64,000 bases of DNA, taken from Novosphingobium album (ex Liu et al. 2023). Lineage in GTDB: Bacteria > Pseudomonadota > Alphaproteobacteria > Sphingomonadales > Sphingomonadaceae. The stretch's first letter is position 1. Each line of letters begins with the position of its first letter. The DNA lies in assembly GCF_029076845.1 (NCBI RefSeq), contig NZ_JARESE010000010.1, forward strand, positions 124,001 through 188,000. Reading direction: 5' to 3'. Below are positions 17,801-27,240 of this stretch, one piece after another. A program made the translations under genes and the position numbers. The notes below the pieces were generated by a model. That model saw only the letters and a list, made by a program, of their open reading frames with translations, was not told where the DNA came from and did no database searches.

Positions 17801-19202
17801 AGTGGGCGGCTTGCACGCCCCGCTCCAGCCCGGAAAGTTCGAGCTGCTCGTCGATCTGCCCGATCAGGCGGTCGAGCCCTTCGGGGCTATCGCTTTCGGC
17901 CCGCGCCACCAGCACGTCCTGCGTGTTCGAGGCGCGCAGCAGCCACCAGCCGTCAGCGGTGGTGACGCGCACACCGTCGATGTCGTTGACTTGCGCGTCG
18001 GTCAGCGAAAGGCGCTGCCTGACCTCGTCGATCGCCGCGAACTTGCGGCTTTCGTCAACCTGGAAGCGCAATTCGGGCGTGTTGAGCATCGCCGGCATCG
18101 CCCCGCGCAACTGCGTGACCGACTGGCCCAGCCGCACCGAGGCGGCGATCAGCCGGATCGCCGCATAGAGCGCATCGTCATAGCCGTAGTACTCGTGCGC
18201 GAAGAACACGTGCCCGCTCATCTCGCCGGCCAGCGGCGAACCCGTTTCCTTCATTTTGGATTTAATCAGCGAGTGGCCGGTCTTCCACATCAGCGGCACG
18301 CCGCCATGCCGGGAAACCGTGTCGAACAGCGCGCGCGACGCTTTCACATCGGCGATAATCAATGCGCCGGGCACCATTTTCAGCAAGTCCTCGGCATAGA
18401 TCATCAGGAGCTGATCGCCCCAGATAACGCGGCCCTGGCCGTCGATCGCACCGATGCGATCGGCATCGCCATCGAAAGCTATTCCGAAATCGAGGTTCTT
18501 GGCCGCGACCAGCGCCTTCAGGTCTGCGAGGTTCTTTTCCTCGGTTGGATCAGGATGATGGTTGGGAAACGTTCCGTCGACTTCGGTGAAAAGCAGGAAG
18601 TGTTCGCCCGGCAGCCTGGCGGTGAGCTTTTCCAGCGCGGGGCCCGCGGCGCCGTTGCCGGCATCCCAGCCGACGCGCAGGCCGGAGAGCGCCTCGGGCG
18701 CGATTCCGGCGAGCCCTTCGAGGAGCCGGTCGACATAGGCGTCGAGGACTTCGCGCGTTTCGCTGGTCCCCTCGCCTTCGAGCCAGTCTCCCGCGGCGGC
18801 CATTTCCCCCAGCTTCCGGATATCCGCGCCGAAGAACGGCCGGCCCATAAATACCATCTTGAAGCCATTGTAATTGGCGGGATTGTGGCTGCCTGTTATC
18901 TGAATGCCGCCTTCCACGTCTTCGGCTGAGGCTTCGGCGTAATAGAGCATGGGCGTGGCCCCCATGCCGATGCGCACCACGTCCACCCCGCTCGCCGTCA
19001 GCCCTTCCACCAGCGCCTGTTCCAGCATCGGCGAACTGGTCCGCCCGTCATAGCCGACCGCAACCTTGCCGCCACCCGCCCGCCGCAGCAGCGTGGCAAA
19101 GCCCCGGCCGATCGCCCGCGCGTCGTCAGGGCCCAGTGTCTCGCCGATGATGCCGCGAATATCGTATTCCCGCAGGACGGTCGGGTGAAACTGGTGCGTC
19201 AT
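17799..19202 (-). CDS. Phosphoglucomutase/phosphomannomutase
   Basis: A 467-residue alpha-D-phosphohexomutase of the bifunctional AlgC/PgmG type, which makes the 1-phosphate sugars used for exopolysaccharide and LPS precursors. Active-site loop [11 protein letters not shown] with phosphoserine near residue 103, metal loop DGDADR near 243-248, sugar loop GEMSGH and phosphate loop RASNTQ are all present. Last gene of a minus-strand operon with mipZ and a J-domain gene, starting nine bases after the latter. Its stop codon lies in the end of a MITE-like repeat. Confidence 0.94.
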   Translation of the reverse strand: MTHQFHPTVLREYDIRGIIGETLGPDDARAIGRGFATLLRRAGGGKVAVGYDGRTSSPMLEQALVEGLTASGVDVVRIGMGATPMLYYAEASAEDVEGGIQITGSHNPANYNGFKMVFMGRPFFGADIRKLGEMAAAGDWLEGEGTSETREVLDAYVDRLLEGLAGIAPEALSGLRVGWDAGNGAAGPALEKLTARLPGEHFLLFTEVDGTFPNHHPDPTEEKNLADLKALVAAKNLDFGIAFDGDADRIGAIDGQGRVIWGDQLLMIYAEDLLKMVPGALIIADVKASRALFDTVSRHGGVPLMWKTGHSLIKSKMKETGSPLAGEMSGHVFFAHEYYGYDDALYAAIRLIAASVRLGQSVTQLRGAMPAMLNTPELRFQVDESRKFAAIDEVRQRLSLTDAQVNDIDGVRVTTADGWWLLRASNTQDVLVARAESDSPEGLDRLIGQIDEQLELSGLERGVQAAH

Positions 19203-19211
19203 CTAGGCTCC

Positions 19212-19493
19212 TCACGAATCGGGAAAAAGATCGGCCAGCAAGATATCGCGGGCGGTGTTGGCTTCGTGTACCTTTTCGCTGCTGCCGCCGCGATCGGGAT
19301 GAACCGTGGCGATTACGCGGCGATGCGCCTCGAGAATCTCCTTGCGGCTGGCCCCTTCGCCCACTCCCAGCAGCGCGCGGGCGCCCGCGCGCTCGAACGC
19401 GCCGTGACGCGCAGGCTTGCGCTGCCACGGCCAGCGGCCGACGATCAGCCGCCACGCCGCGACGGCCAGAAGCAGCAGCCAGACCAGCTTCAT
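19212..19493 (-). CDS. Membrane-anchored J-domain protein
   Basis: A 93-residue protein with an N-terminal hydrophobic helix (KLVWLLLLAVAAWRLIVG) and a C-terminal J domain (about 42-91) that holds the HPD motif (TVHPDRGGS) and ends EANTARDILLADLF. J proteins stimulate the ATPase of a DnaK/Hsp70. The arrangement resembles Tim14/Pam18-like small membrane J proteins. It overlaps mipZ by four bases (ATGA) and is followed at once by the phosphohexomutase gene, so it is translated with MipZ. Confidence 0.88.
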   Translation of the reverse strand: MKLVWLLLLAVAAWRLIVGRWPWQRKPARHGAFERAGARALLGVGEGASRKEILEAHRRVIATVHPDRGGSSEKVHEANTARDILLADLFPDS

Positions 19494-20302
19494 GCGTCGG
19501 CCGCGAAGGCGAACTCGGGCTGGGGCCGTGCGGGCATCGGCAGGTTGAGCCCGGCGACGAGCCCGCGCAGTTCCTGCCGCGCGACGAGATGGCTGGTGCC
19601 CAGCTCGCCCAGATGCCCCTTGTCGAGCAGCGTCAGGCCCGAGGGGAACAGCTCGCGGAAGATCACGCGCTCGGACAGGCCGTTGGCGATGCGAAAGCCC
19701 ACGCGCCGCGACAGTTCCTGCAAGGCACCGTCAAGGCGGCGCATGTTGCGCGCCTCGACATGCTGGACGCGGTTCCTGACCACCACCCAGTCCATCTCGC
19801 GCCGCTGATCGCGGATCGTGGACATCGCGCGCTTCTTGCGCGTTTCCCAGATCAGCTCGGCATAGAACGACAGCCGCTTGACCCGGAACGTCTCGCCCTC
19901 GACCTGGCCGATCAGGTCGAAATCGACGAAGCTGTCGTTGAGCGGCGTGACCAGCGTATCGGCCTGGGTGGCGACATGGCGGGCGAATTCATCATCGCGG
20001 CCCGGCGTGTCGTAGATCAGGAAATCGTGATCCTCGGCGATTTCCTCGGACAACGCGTCCAGATCCTCGGTGCTGCCGCCGTCATAGACCGCGAAGCGCG
20101 CGCCGGGCAGCGCGATCTCGCGCCGCCGCTCGGTCTCGACGCGGTTCTCCAGATAGCGGAACAAGGTGCGCTGGCGCGGATCGAGATCGATCGCGGCGAC
20201 TCGCGCGCCCTGATAGGCCAGCGCGATGGCCACGTGCACCGCGGTCGTCGACTTGCCGGTGCCGCCCTTTTCGTTGGCGAAGACGATGCGATACGCTGTC
20301 AC
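19490..20302 (-). CDS. mipZ: Division-plane positioning ATPase MipZ
   Basis: A 270-residue ParA/MinD-type ATPase. It has a deviant Walker A (NEKGGTGKSTTAVHVAIAL, residues 10-28), DLDPRQRTL after it and YDTPGRDDE as the second switch region; MDWVVVRNRVQHVEARN is typical of MipZ. In alphaproteobacteria MipZ forms a gradient from the poles with ParB and blocks FtsZ assembly away from midcell. ParB itself is not in the window. First gene of a three-gene operon with a J-domain protein and a phosphohexomutase. Confidence 0.93.
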   Translation of the reverse strand: MTAYRIVFANEKGGTGKSTTAVHVAIALAYQGARVAAIDLDPRQRTLFRYLENRVETERRREIALPGARFAVYDGGSTEDLDALSEEIAEDHDFLIYDTPGRDDEFARHVATQADTLVTPLNDSFVDFDLIGQVEGETFRVKRLSFYAELIWETRKKRAMSTIRDQRREMDWVVVRNRVQHVEARNMRRLDGALQELSRRVGFRIANGLSERVIFRELFPSGLTLLDKGHLGELGTSHLVARQELRGLVAGLNLPMPARPQPEFAFAADA

Positions 20303-20407
20303 GGTCGGTTGGTCGCTTTCTCAATTCCATTGGCGATGCGGGCCGGCGGCGGCTAAAGGCGCGTTCGCTGCCCGGTTCCTGACTCCATATCGGAGGCCTT
20401 GTCCTCA

Positions 20408-21271
20408 ATGCAAATGATCCACTCGCTTGATCCACTGCGGCGTGCCGTCGCCAGCCTGCGCGCGGGCGGCGAAACGCTCGCGCTCGTGCCGACGATGGGC
20501 GCGCTGCACGAAGGCCATATGACGCTGGTGCGCGAGGCGCGGCGGCGGGCGGACCGGGTCGCGGCCTCGATCTTCGTCAACCCCCGCCAGTTCGGCGCGA
20601 ACGAGGATCTGGCCGCCTATCCGCGCCAGCTCGAACGCGATGGCGCCATGCTGGCGGCCGAAGGGGTCGATCTGGTCTGGGCACCGACGGTGGAGGTGAT
20701 GTACCCGGCCGGCTATGCCACCAACATCTCGGTCTCGGGCGTGAGCGAGGGGCTGTGCGGCGCGGCGCGACCCGGCCATTTCGATGGCGTCGCCACGGTG
20801 GTGTGCAAGCTGTTCCAGCAAGTCCTGCCCGACATGGCCTTCTTCGGCGAGAAGGATTGGCAGCAGCTTGCGGTGATCCGGCGCATGGCCCGCGACCTCG
20901 ACCTGAGCCGGCCTTTCGCCGATGCGATCCACGGGGTGGCCACCGTGCGCGAGGAAGACGGCCTCGCGATGAGCTCGCGCAACGCCTATCTCACGCCCGC
21001 CGAGCGCGCGCAGGCCGCCACGCTGCCGCGCGCCATGCGCCAGGCGATCGCCGCGATCGAGGCCGGGCAGGACACCGCCGCCGCGATCGCCGGCTTGCGC
21101 CTGGCGCTGCTCGCCGGCGGATTTTCGGCGGTCGAATATGCCGAGCTGCGCGATGCCGCCAGCCTGGCGCCGCTGGCCGCGCCCGGCCCCGCGCCGGCCC
21201 GCCTGCTGGTGGCGGCCCGCATCGGCAAGGCCCGCCTGATCGACAACATGCCGGTGGCAAATATCACATAA
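20408..21271 (+). CDS. panC: Pantothenate synthetase
   Basis: Joins pantoate and beta-alanine using ATP in coenzyme A synthesis. The 287-residue protein has PTMGALHEGHMTLV, VNPRQFGANEDLAAYPR, FFGEKDWQQL and the KMSKS-like MSSRNAYL. A GGAGG at 20392-20396 is 11 bases before the ATG at 20408; the in-frame TTG at 20399 is too close to it, and a second ATG at 20414 is possible. It is divergent from mipZ, with no panB or panD nearby. Confidence 0.95.
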   Translation: MQMIHSLDPLRRAVASLRAGGETLALVPTMGALHEGHMTLVREARRRADRVAASIFVNPRQFGANEDLAAYPRQLERDGAMLAAEGVDLVWAPTVEVMYPAGYATNISVSGVSEGLCGAARPGHFDGVATVVCKLFQQVLPDMAFFGEKDWQQLAVIRRMARDLDLSRPFADAIHGVATVREEDGLAMSSRNAYLTPAERAQAATLPRAMRQAIAAIEAGQDTAAAIAGLRLALLAGGFSAVEYAELRDAASLAPLAAPGPAPARLLVAARIGKARLIDNMPVANIT

Positions 21272-21372
21272 TTGCCGGGTATGCCGCCGCGCCATTCGCA
21301 GGTATCTAGAATGCCATTGGGGAATGACTGGCCGCGCAAGCGATTGCGGCGAATAGGAGGGAGTTTCGAACG

Positions 21373-22143
21373 ATGAAAAAGATGATGTGCGCGCTCGCCG
21401 CGCTGGCCGTCACGCTGGGTGGCGCCGATGCCATGGCCGCCGACAAGTCCTCGGCCCGCAAGCTGCAGGAAAAGGGCACGCAGAACATTCCGGTCTGCGC
21501 CCGCAACCTGGGCACTGTCGCCATCGTCGAGCCCGACAACCAGTGGTGGCGCGAATACAACCTGGGCAGCCCCGAAGCGATCCTGCGCGTGTTCGTGCAG
21601 CGTTCGCGCTGCTTCACGCTGGTCAATCGCGGCCGCTCGCTGGAAAACCGCGCGATGGAGCGCGCCATGGCCGATAATGGCGAACTGCAGCGCGGATCGA
21701 ACATCGGGCGCGGCCAGGTCAAGGCGGCGGACTACTTCCTGCAGCCCGACATCGTCAGCACCAACAACAATTCGGGCGGCGGCGGAGTCGGCGCGGTGCT
21801 GGGCGGCGTGGGCGGCTTCTTCGGCCGCGGTGTCGGCGCGATCGCCGGCGGCCTCAACGTCAAGAAGGGCGAGGCGAACGTGACGCTTTCGATCGTCAAT
21901 GCCCGCACGACCGTGGAAGAAGCGCTGACCGAAGGCTATGCCCGCAAGTCCGACGTCAGCTTCGGCGCGGGCGGCGGCGGCTTCTTCGGCGGCACATTCG
22001 GCGGTGTCGGCGGCGGCGGCTACCAGAACACGCAGATCGGCCAGATCATCGTGCTGGCCTATCTTGACGCCTATACCCAGCTTGTCACGCAGCTTGGCGG
22101 TCTGCCGTCGGATGCCTCGGCGGCGGCGCCCGTCGCCAACTGA
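21373..22143 (+). CDS. CsgG/HfaB-family secreted protein
   Basis: A 256-residue exported protein. The signal peptide MKKMMCALAALAVTLGGADA is cleaved near AMA-AD and has no lipobox at that point, unlike CsgG and HfaB, which are lipoproteins. The core looks like the CsgG fold (NLGTVAIVEPDNQWW, CFTLVNRGRSLENRAMERAM, ADYFLQPDIV, ANVTLSIVNARTT). Two very Gly-rich stretches (about 132-158 and 196-218) interrupt it. CsgG forms a secretion pore for curli, but no curli or holdfast genes are adjacent, so its cargo is unknown. Confidence 0.75.
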   Translation: MKKMMCALAALAVTLGGADAMAADKSSARKLQEKGTQNIPVCARNLGTVAIVEPDNQWWREYNLGSPEAILRVFVQRSRCFTLVNRGRSLENRAMERAMADNGELQRGSNIGRGQVKAADYFLQPDIVSTNNNSGGGGVGAVLGGVGGFFGRGVGAIAGGLNVKKGEANVTLSIVNARTTVEEALTEGYARKSDVSFGAGGGGFFGGTFGGVGGGGYQNTQIGQIIVLAYLDAYTQLVTQLGGLPSDASAAAPVAN

Positions 22144-22165
22144 GCGGATTCGCGGCGGCTTGAAA

Positions 22166-22204
22166 GGGGGCGGAAGGCCGAACGGCTTTTTTCCGCCCCT
22201 TTTG
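22166..22204 (+). terminator. Rho-independent terminator after the CsgG-like gene
   Basis: GGGGCGGAA (22167-22175) pairs with TTCCGCCCC (22191-22199), followed by TTTT. A smaller hairpin (GGCCGAACGGCT) lies in the loop. Confidence 0.8.
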
Positions 22205-22219
22205 CTGTCGCGCCGGCCT

Positions 22220-23122
22220 TCAGGGCGTGGGCAGCGTCTGGTCGGCAAAGCCCCAGCCGCGCAGCCCGGCGCTCGCCGGCCGTTCGATCAGCAAGGCGCC
22301 ATCACGGATCGAGAAACGCGCCGGGCTGGCGATATCGTCCAGCTCCGCCCATGCGACCGGCGCCGCCACCGGCGCGCCGGGCCGCGCGCGTGCCGAGAAG
22401 GGCACCACCGATGTCGCGCCGCGCTGGTTGCGCAGCCAGTCGATGAAGATCCGGCCCTTGCGCCGGGCCTTGCTCATCGTCGCGACATAGCGCTCGGGCT
22501 CGTCCTCGCTCAGCGCCTGGGCAAAGCGGTGGGCGAAGTCCTTGTGCGCGTCCCAGCCGTGGCCCGGCGTCAGCGGCACCACCACGTGCACGCCCTTGCC
22601 GCCCGACAGCATCGCGAAGCTGGCAAGGCCCAGATCGGCCAGCCGCCGCCGGATGAGCAGGGCCGCCTCTTTCACGGCGGCAAAGCCCAGCCCCGCGTCG
22701 GGATCGAGATCGAAGATCATCCGGTCGGGCCGTTCGACCTGCGCGGCATGGGCGGCCCAGGCGTGGAACTCGATCGTGCCCATCTGCACGCAGGCGAGCA
22801 CGCCGGCCACGTCCTCCACATAAAGGTAGGGCTCCGTCCCGCCGTCCTTCTCGCGGATCGGCACTTGCCGCACAGGCGGGCCAAAGCCGCCGCCGGCGTG
22901 CTTCTGGAAGAAGCACGCCTCCCCGCTGCCTTGCGGACAGCGCACCAGGCTGGTCGGCCGCCCGGCGAAATGCGGCAGCATGATCGGCGCGACGGCGCGG
23001 TAATAGTCCGCCAGATCGCCCTTGGTCAGCCCGGCATCGGGAAAGATCACCCGATCGGGATGGGTGATGACGCTTTCGGCCCGGCCCGAAGCGGGCCGCG
23101 CGGTATCGGGCTTTTCCGGCAC
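22220..23122 (-). CDS. Stand-alone LigD-type DNA polymerase/primase domain protein
   Basis: About 300 residues equal to the polymerase (PolDom) part of LigD, an archaeo-eukaryotic-primase-like enzyme that adds nucleotides at double-strand breaks during end joining. It keeps the catalytic pair FDLDPD, followed by the SGGKGVHVVVPL strand, GEACFFQKHAG, and FIDWLRNQRGATSVVPFSAR. No ligase or phosphoesterase part is present, and no Ku gene is seen. I propose the GTG at 23122 as start because GGAGG lies about six bases before it; an ATG at 23230 gives 36 extra residues with no family similarity. Confidence 0.8.
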   Translation of the reverse strand: MPEKPDTARPASGRAESVITHPDRVIFPDAGLTKGDLADYYRAVAPIMLPHFAGRPTSLVRCPQGSGEACFFQKHAGGGFGPPVRQVPIREKDGGTEPYLYVEDVAGVLACVQMGTIEFHAWAAHAAQVERPDRMIFDLDPDAGLGFAAVKEAALLIRRRLADLGLASFAMLSGGKGVHVVVPLTPGHGWDAHKDFAHRFAQALSEDEPERYVATMSKARRKGRIFIDWLRNQRGATSVVPFSARARPGAPVAAPVAWAELDDIASPARFSIRDGALLIERPASAGLRGWGFADQTLPTP

Positions 23123-23250
23123 CGGACCCTCCGCTGGCTGCCCGTCGCGCCGGCCCGCGACGCGGGACCGGCCAACCGGCTGACGGAAAGGATATTCGGC
23201 CAAAGCGACGCCCGCGGCAAGCCACGGCAACCGCGACTGGCCGGCGGCGC

Positions 23251-23281
23251 GGCTCCGGCCGGCCTGCGACCGGCCGGAGCC
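23251..23281 (-). terminator. Perfect hairpin after azoR, possible terminator
   Basis: A perfect 12-bp stem, GGCTCCGGCCGG (23251-23262) with CCGGCCGGAGCC (23270-23281), and a 7-base loop. It lies eight bases beyond the azoR stop on the minus strand and before the LigD-like gene. There is no T-run, so termination is uncertain. Confidence 0.45.
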
Positions 23282-23288
23282 ATATGGA

Positions 23289-23870
23289 TCAGGCGGCGGG
23301 CGCCGCGTCCGTCAGTTCGATCCGGCCCGCCGCGTCGAGCGCCGCGCTCAGCGCCGCTTCACGCTGTTCGGGGCCAATGGCGACGCCTTCGACGACGATG
23401 GCGCGAAGATCGGTGATGCCCATGAAGCCCAGCATTCCCGTGACATGGCTGGCGGCGTGCTCGTTGGCCGCCATCGGGCCTTCCGAATAGATCCCGCCGC
23501 GCGACAGCGCGAGGAAGACGCGCTTGCCGCCGGCCAGCCCCTCGGGCCCCTGCGCGGTATAGCGGAAGGTGCGGCCAGCGATCAGGACATGATCGAACCA
23601 CGCCTTGAGCTGGGTGGGCAGGCCGAAATTGTACATCGGCGTGCCGATCACCACGACATCGGCGCCCAGCAGCTCGTCCACCAGCGTCGCGGATTCGGCG
23701 CTGCCCAGCCCGGCCAGCGTGATATGCGGCAAGGACGCGGCGGCCAGATCGCGATAGGCGACTTCGGCCGAGGGTTCGAGCGCCCTGAGGCGTGCGACGA
23801 TGGCGGCGGAAACGGCGCGCGTGGCCGAAGCATCGCCCTGGATGCTGGAATCGAGATGGAGGATCTTCAC
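23289..23870 (-). CDS. azoR: FMN-dependent NADH-azoreductase
   Basis: A 193-residue flavodoxin-fold quinone/azo reductase of the AzoR family. FMN-binding SSIQGDASATRAVS follows the first strand. PMYNFGLPTQLKAWFDHV with AGRTFRYT and LSRGGIY are family signatures. Such enzymes do two-electron reduction of quinones and azo dyes with NADH. It is divergent from an HxlR regulator (41-base gap), the usual arrangement for a regulator that responds to quinones or electrophiles, so local control is likely. Confidence 0.93.
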   Translation of the reverse strand: MKILHLDSSIQGDASATRAVSAAIVARLRALEPSAEVAYRDLAAASLPHITLAGLGSAESATLVDELLGADVVVIGTPMYNFGLPTQLKAWFDHVLIAGRTFRYTAQGPEGLAGGKRVFLALSRGGIYSEGPMAANEHAASHVTGMLGFMGITDLRAIVVEGVAIGPEQREAALSAALDAAGRIELTDAAPAA

Positions 23871-23911
23871 GGGAATGCGGTGTCCGGTTCAGTTGATGAC
23901 GCGGCACAGCT

Positions 23912-24352
23912 ATGAACCATGGGCAAATCCGCCAAGAACGCATAATTTCGAGACCTAGTCACATGGACATGACCGTTCCCTCCCGCCCCGCCCCCGCGCA
24001 CGAACCCGGCGAATGCCGCCAGCTTGCCGGGATGCTCAGCCGCATCGGCGATCGCTGGACTTTGCCGGTGGTCGTCTCGCTGCGCGAGGAAGCCTTGCGC
24101 TTCAACCAGTTGCGCCGGGTGGTCGGCGGCATCTCGCAACAGATGCTGACGCGCACGCTGCGCGCGCTGGAACGCGACGGCATGGTCCGCCGCACCGTGC
24201 ACCCCACGGTGCCGCCGCAAGTGGAGTATGCGCTGACCACGCTTGGCATCTCGCTCGCCGCCGAGGCGCTGCGGATCGGCTCGTGGATCCAGGCCCATCG
24301 CGACGAGATCGACGCCCATCGCCAGCGCTATGACGATGCCGCCGCCGGCTAG
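23912..24352 (+). CDS. HxlR-family transcriptional regulator
   Basis: A winged-helix regulator of up to 146 residues. The HxlR signature is clear: a Cys near the start of the domain (ECRQLAGML), GDRWTLPVVVSL, LRFNQLRRVVGGISQQMLTRTLRALE and the wing with PPQVEYALT. The single Cys at the N-terminus is often the redox sensor in this family. The start is uncertain: the ATG at 23912 or the one at 23963 (MDMTVPSR). Divergent from azoR, its probable target. Confidence 0.88.
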   Translation: MNHGQIRQERIISRPSHMDMTVPSRPAPAHEPGECRQLAGMLSRIGDRWTLPVVVSLREEALRFNQLRRVVGGISQQMLTRTLRALERDGMVRRTVHPTVPPQVEYALTTLGISLAAEALRIGSWIQAHRDEIDAHRQRYDDAAAG

Positions 24353-24409
24353 CCGGGGCTCGCTTCGTCGCGGCATTGCCGCGTGGCGAAGCTTTCCCAT
24401 ATCGGCGGA

Positions 24410-24715
24410 ATGAAACGGGTTCCGGCACAGTGGAGCAGCGTCACCCTGGTGTGCCGCAAGTGTTCGAAGCGCTGCGGCGGCGGCTTCGGCAAGAACGGGC
24501 GCACCTCGCTCGCCAAGGCCCTGCTGAAGCGTGGCAACGGCAAGAAGGGGCGCAAGGCCTCGATCGGCGTGGTCGAAGTCGATTGCCTGAAGGTCTGCCC
24601 GAAGAACGCCGTCGTCGCGATCGATGGCGCGCATCCTCAGGAATGGGTCGTCGTGCCCAAGGGCACTGACATCAGCCTGGTCGCCCGGCGGCTGGGGATC
24701 GACGGCAAGCGATAG
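24410..24715 (+). CDS. Thioredoxin-like 2Fe-2S ferredoxin domain protein
   Basis: A 101-residue small protein. Cys residues lie in [15 protein letters not shown] near the N-terminus and [16 protein letters not shown] in the second half, the spacing of the thioredoxin-like [2Fe-2S] ferredoxin fold, with a basic linker between. The role is probably electron transfer or regulation; partners are unknown. The ATG at 24410 follows GGCGGA; a GTG nine codons upstream is possible. It is 50 bases before the copper ATPase gene. Confidence 0.75.
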   Translation: MKRVPAQWSSVTLVCRKCSKRCGGGFGKNGRTSLAKALLKRGNGKKGRKASIGVVEVDCLKVCPKNAVVAIDGAHPQEWVVVPKGTDISLVARRLGIDGKR

Positions 24716-24765
24716 GCCCATGGCGGCTTGGCCCGATCGGCGGGCATGGCGAAGGAGCATTCCCA

Positions 24766-27117
24766 ATGGATCATCACCACCACGCCGGTGATCACCATGG
24801 CCAGGACCACCACTCCGCGCAGGACGGACCGGCGGGCGTGACCGATCCGGTCTGCGGCATGGCCGTCGATCCTGAAAAGACCGCCTTCCATGCCGCGCAC
24901 GGCGGCCACACCCACCACTTCTGCAGCGCCGGCTGCCGCGACAAGTTCCTTGCCGATCCCGACAAGTACCTCGCCCCCGCGCCTGCCGCGCCATCGGCGC
25001 CCCGGGGCACGGTCTGGACTTGCCCGATGCATCCGCAGATCCGCCGCGACGGTCCGGGCACTTGCCCGATCTGCGGCATGGCGCTGGAGCCGGCCGAGCC
25101 GCGCGCCGATGAGGGGCCGAACCCCGAACTGGTCGATTTCACGCGCCGCTTCTGGGTCAGCGCCGTCCTGGCGGTGCAGCTGCTGCTGGTCTCCATGGGC
25201 GCGGAAATGCTCGATCTCCATCTGGTCCCGCCGGCCTGGTCCCCCTGGGTGCAGCTGGCGCTGACCGCGCCGATCGTGCTGTGGGCCGGGCTGCCGTTCT
25301 TCCAGCGCGGCTGGGCGTCGCTCGGGACCCGGCATTACAACATGTTCACGCTGATCGCGATCGGCGTGGGCGCGGCCTTCCTCTACAGCCTGGCCGCGAC
25401 GCTGGCGCCCGGCCTGTTCCCCGCCGCCTTGCGGATGCACGGCGGCATGGTGCCGGTCTATTACGAGGCGGCGGGCGTGGTCGTCGCGCTGGTCCTGCTG
25501 GGCCAGGTGCTGGAACTGCGCGCCCGCGCCGCCACCGGGCGCGCCATCCGCGCGCTGCTCAATCTCGCGCCAAAGACCGCACGCCGCGTGGACCCGCAGG
25601 GCGAGGAACGCGAAGTGCCGATCGCCCAAGTGCTGGTGGGCGATCGGCTGCGCATCCGCCCTGGCGAAGCGGTGCCGGTGGACGGCACGGTGCTGGAAGG
25701 CCGCTCCTCACTCGACGAATCGATGCTGACGGGAGAACCCGCGCCGGTGCTCAAGACCCCCGGCGCCAAAGTGACGGGCGGCACGGTCAACGGCACCGGC
25801 AGCCTGCTGATGGAAGCGCGCGCGGTCGGCGCCGATACCATGCTGGCCCGCATCGTCGCGATGGTGGCCGCAGCGCAGCGCAGCCGCGCCCCGATCCAGG
25901 CGGTGGCCGATCGCATCTCGGGCTGGTTCGTGCCGCTGGTGGTGCTGGTCGCGATCGTCACCTTCGTGGTCTGGAGCATGGCCGGGCCGGAGCCGCGCTT
26001 CGGCCATGCGCTGCTCAATGCCATCGCCGTGCTGATCATCGCCTGCCCCTGCGCGCTGGGGCTCGCGACGCCGATGTCGATCATGGTCGGCACCGGGCGC
26101 GGGGCCAGGGCGGGCGTGCTGGTCAAGAACGCGGAAGCGCTCCAGGCGCTCGACCGGGTCGATACGCTGGTGATCGACAAGACCGGCACCCTGACCGAAG
26201 GCAAGCCCCGGCTGGTCGCGGTCGAGCCGGCCGAAGGCATCGCCGCCGACGCGCTGCTGGCGCTGGCCGCCGCGATCGAGGCGCGCTCGGAACATCCGCT
26301 CGCCCTGGCGATCGTCGGCGCGGCGCGGGAGCGCGGCCTCGTGGCCGGGCAAGTGGAGGACTTCGCCTCGCAGACCGGGCTGGGCATCAGCGGCCGGATC
26401 GACGGCAGGGCCGTCGCCGTCGGCAACGCCGCGCAGATGCGGCGGGTCGGCGCCGATCCCGCGGCGCTGGAAAGCGCGGCCGAACGCCATCGCGGTGAAG
26501 GCGCGGGTGTGATGATGGTCGCGATCGATGGCCGCGCGGCCGGGCTGCTGGTGGTCGCCGATCCGATCAGGGAATCGGCGCGCGGCGCGATCGCCGCGCT
26601 GCGCGCGCAAGGGTTGCGCATCGTCATGCTCACGGGCGACAGCCAGGGCACGGCCGAAGCGGTGGCGCGCAAGATCGGCGGCATCGACGATGTGCGCGCC
26701 AATCTGCGGCCCGATGACAAGGTGCGGATCGTCGGCGAGTTGAAGGCGCAGGGCGCGCGCGTGGCGATGGCGGGGGATGGCATCAACGATGCGCCTGCGC
26801 TGGCCGCCGCCGACGTGGGCGTGGCCATGGGCACCGGCACCGACGTGGCGATCGAAAGCGCCGGGCTGACGCTCACCAATGGAGACCTCGCGGCCATGGT
26901 ACGCGCCCGCCGGCTGGCCCGCGCGACGATGGCCAATATCCGCCAGAACCTGTTCTTTTCGTTCCTGTTCAACGGGATCGGCGTGCCCGTGGCCGCCGGC
27001 GTGCTCTATCCGGTGGCCGGCATCCTGCTGTCGCCGATGTTCGCCGGCGCGGCCATGGCGCTGTCCTCGTTCACCGTAGTGGTCAACGCCTTGCGGCTCA
27101 ACACCGTGAAATTGTAA
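24766..27117 (+). CDS. Copper-type P1B ATPase with YHS and heavy-metal-binding domains
   Basis: A 783-residue CopA-like exporter. N-terminal His-rich stretch ([16 protein letters not shown]), then a YHS domain (about 25-69, [15 protein letters not shown]), and a short heavy-metal-binding domain (about 82-110, [20 protein letters not shown]). Catalytic marks: TGEP near 322, membrane CPC at 427-429 (IACPCALGL), DKTGTLT near 471, [10 protein letters not shown] near 671. There is no standard HMA domain. CPC predicts Cu(I) (or Ag(I)) efflux. Located directly after the ferredoxin-like gene; no copper regulator is adjacent. Confidence 0.93.
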   Translation: MDHHHHAGDHHGQDHHSAQDGPAGVTDPVCGMAVDPEKTAFHAAHGGHTHHFCSAGCRDKFLADPDKYLAPAPAAPSAPRGTVWTCPMHPQIRRDGPGTCPICGMALEPAEPRADEGPNPELVDFTRRFWVSAVLAVQLLLVSMGAEMLDLHLVPPAWSPWVQLALTAPIVLWAGLPFFQRGWASLGTRHYNMFTLIAIGVGAAFLYSLAATLAPGLFPAALRMHGGMVPVYYEAAGVVVALVLLGQVLELRARAATGRAIRALLNLAPKTARRVDPQGEEREVPIAQVLVGDRLRIRPGEAVPVDGTVLEGRSSLDESMLTGEPAPVLKTPGAKVTGGTVNGTGSLLMEARAVGADTMLARIVAMVAAAQRSRAPIQAVADRISGWFVPLVVLVAIVTFVVWSMAGPEPRFGHALLNAIAVLIIACPCALGLATPMSIMVGTGRGARAGVLVKNAEALQALDRVDTLVIDKTGTLTEGKPRLVAVEPAEGIAADALLALAAAIEARSEHPLALAIVGAARERGLVAGQVEDFASQTGLGISGRIDGRAVAVGNAAQMRRVGADPAALESAAERHRGEGAGVMMVAIDGRAAGLLVVADPIRESARGAIAALRAQGLRIVMLTGDSQGTAEAVARKIGGIDDVRANLRPDDKVRIVGELKAQGARVAMAGDGINDAPALAAADVGVAMGTGTDVAIESAGLTLTNGDLAAMVRARRLARATMANIRQNLFFSFLFNGIGVPVAAGVLYPVAGILLSPMFAGAAMALSSFTVVVNALRLNTVKL

Positions 27118-27240
27118 CCGCCGAAAAGCCGCCCCGGCGCGGCCGGGCGAGGGCGAATCTTGCGTCTGCGCATCCCAAATGTCAAAAAAGTGCAACACGA
27201 GCGGCTTGCGCCAGTGGGTGGTCTGCCGCGATAAGGCGCC

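Noticed and set aside
23123..23230. Decayed ligase domain upstream of the LigD-like polymerase
   Set aside because: The 36 codons show no ligase similarity, and a perfect hairpin and azoR follow immediately.
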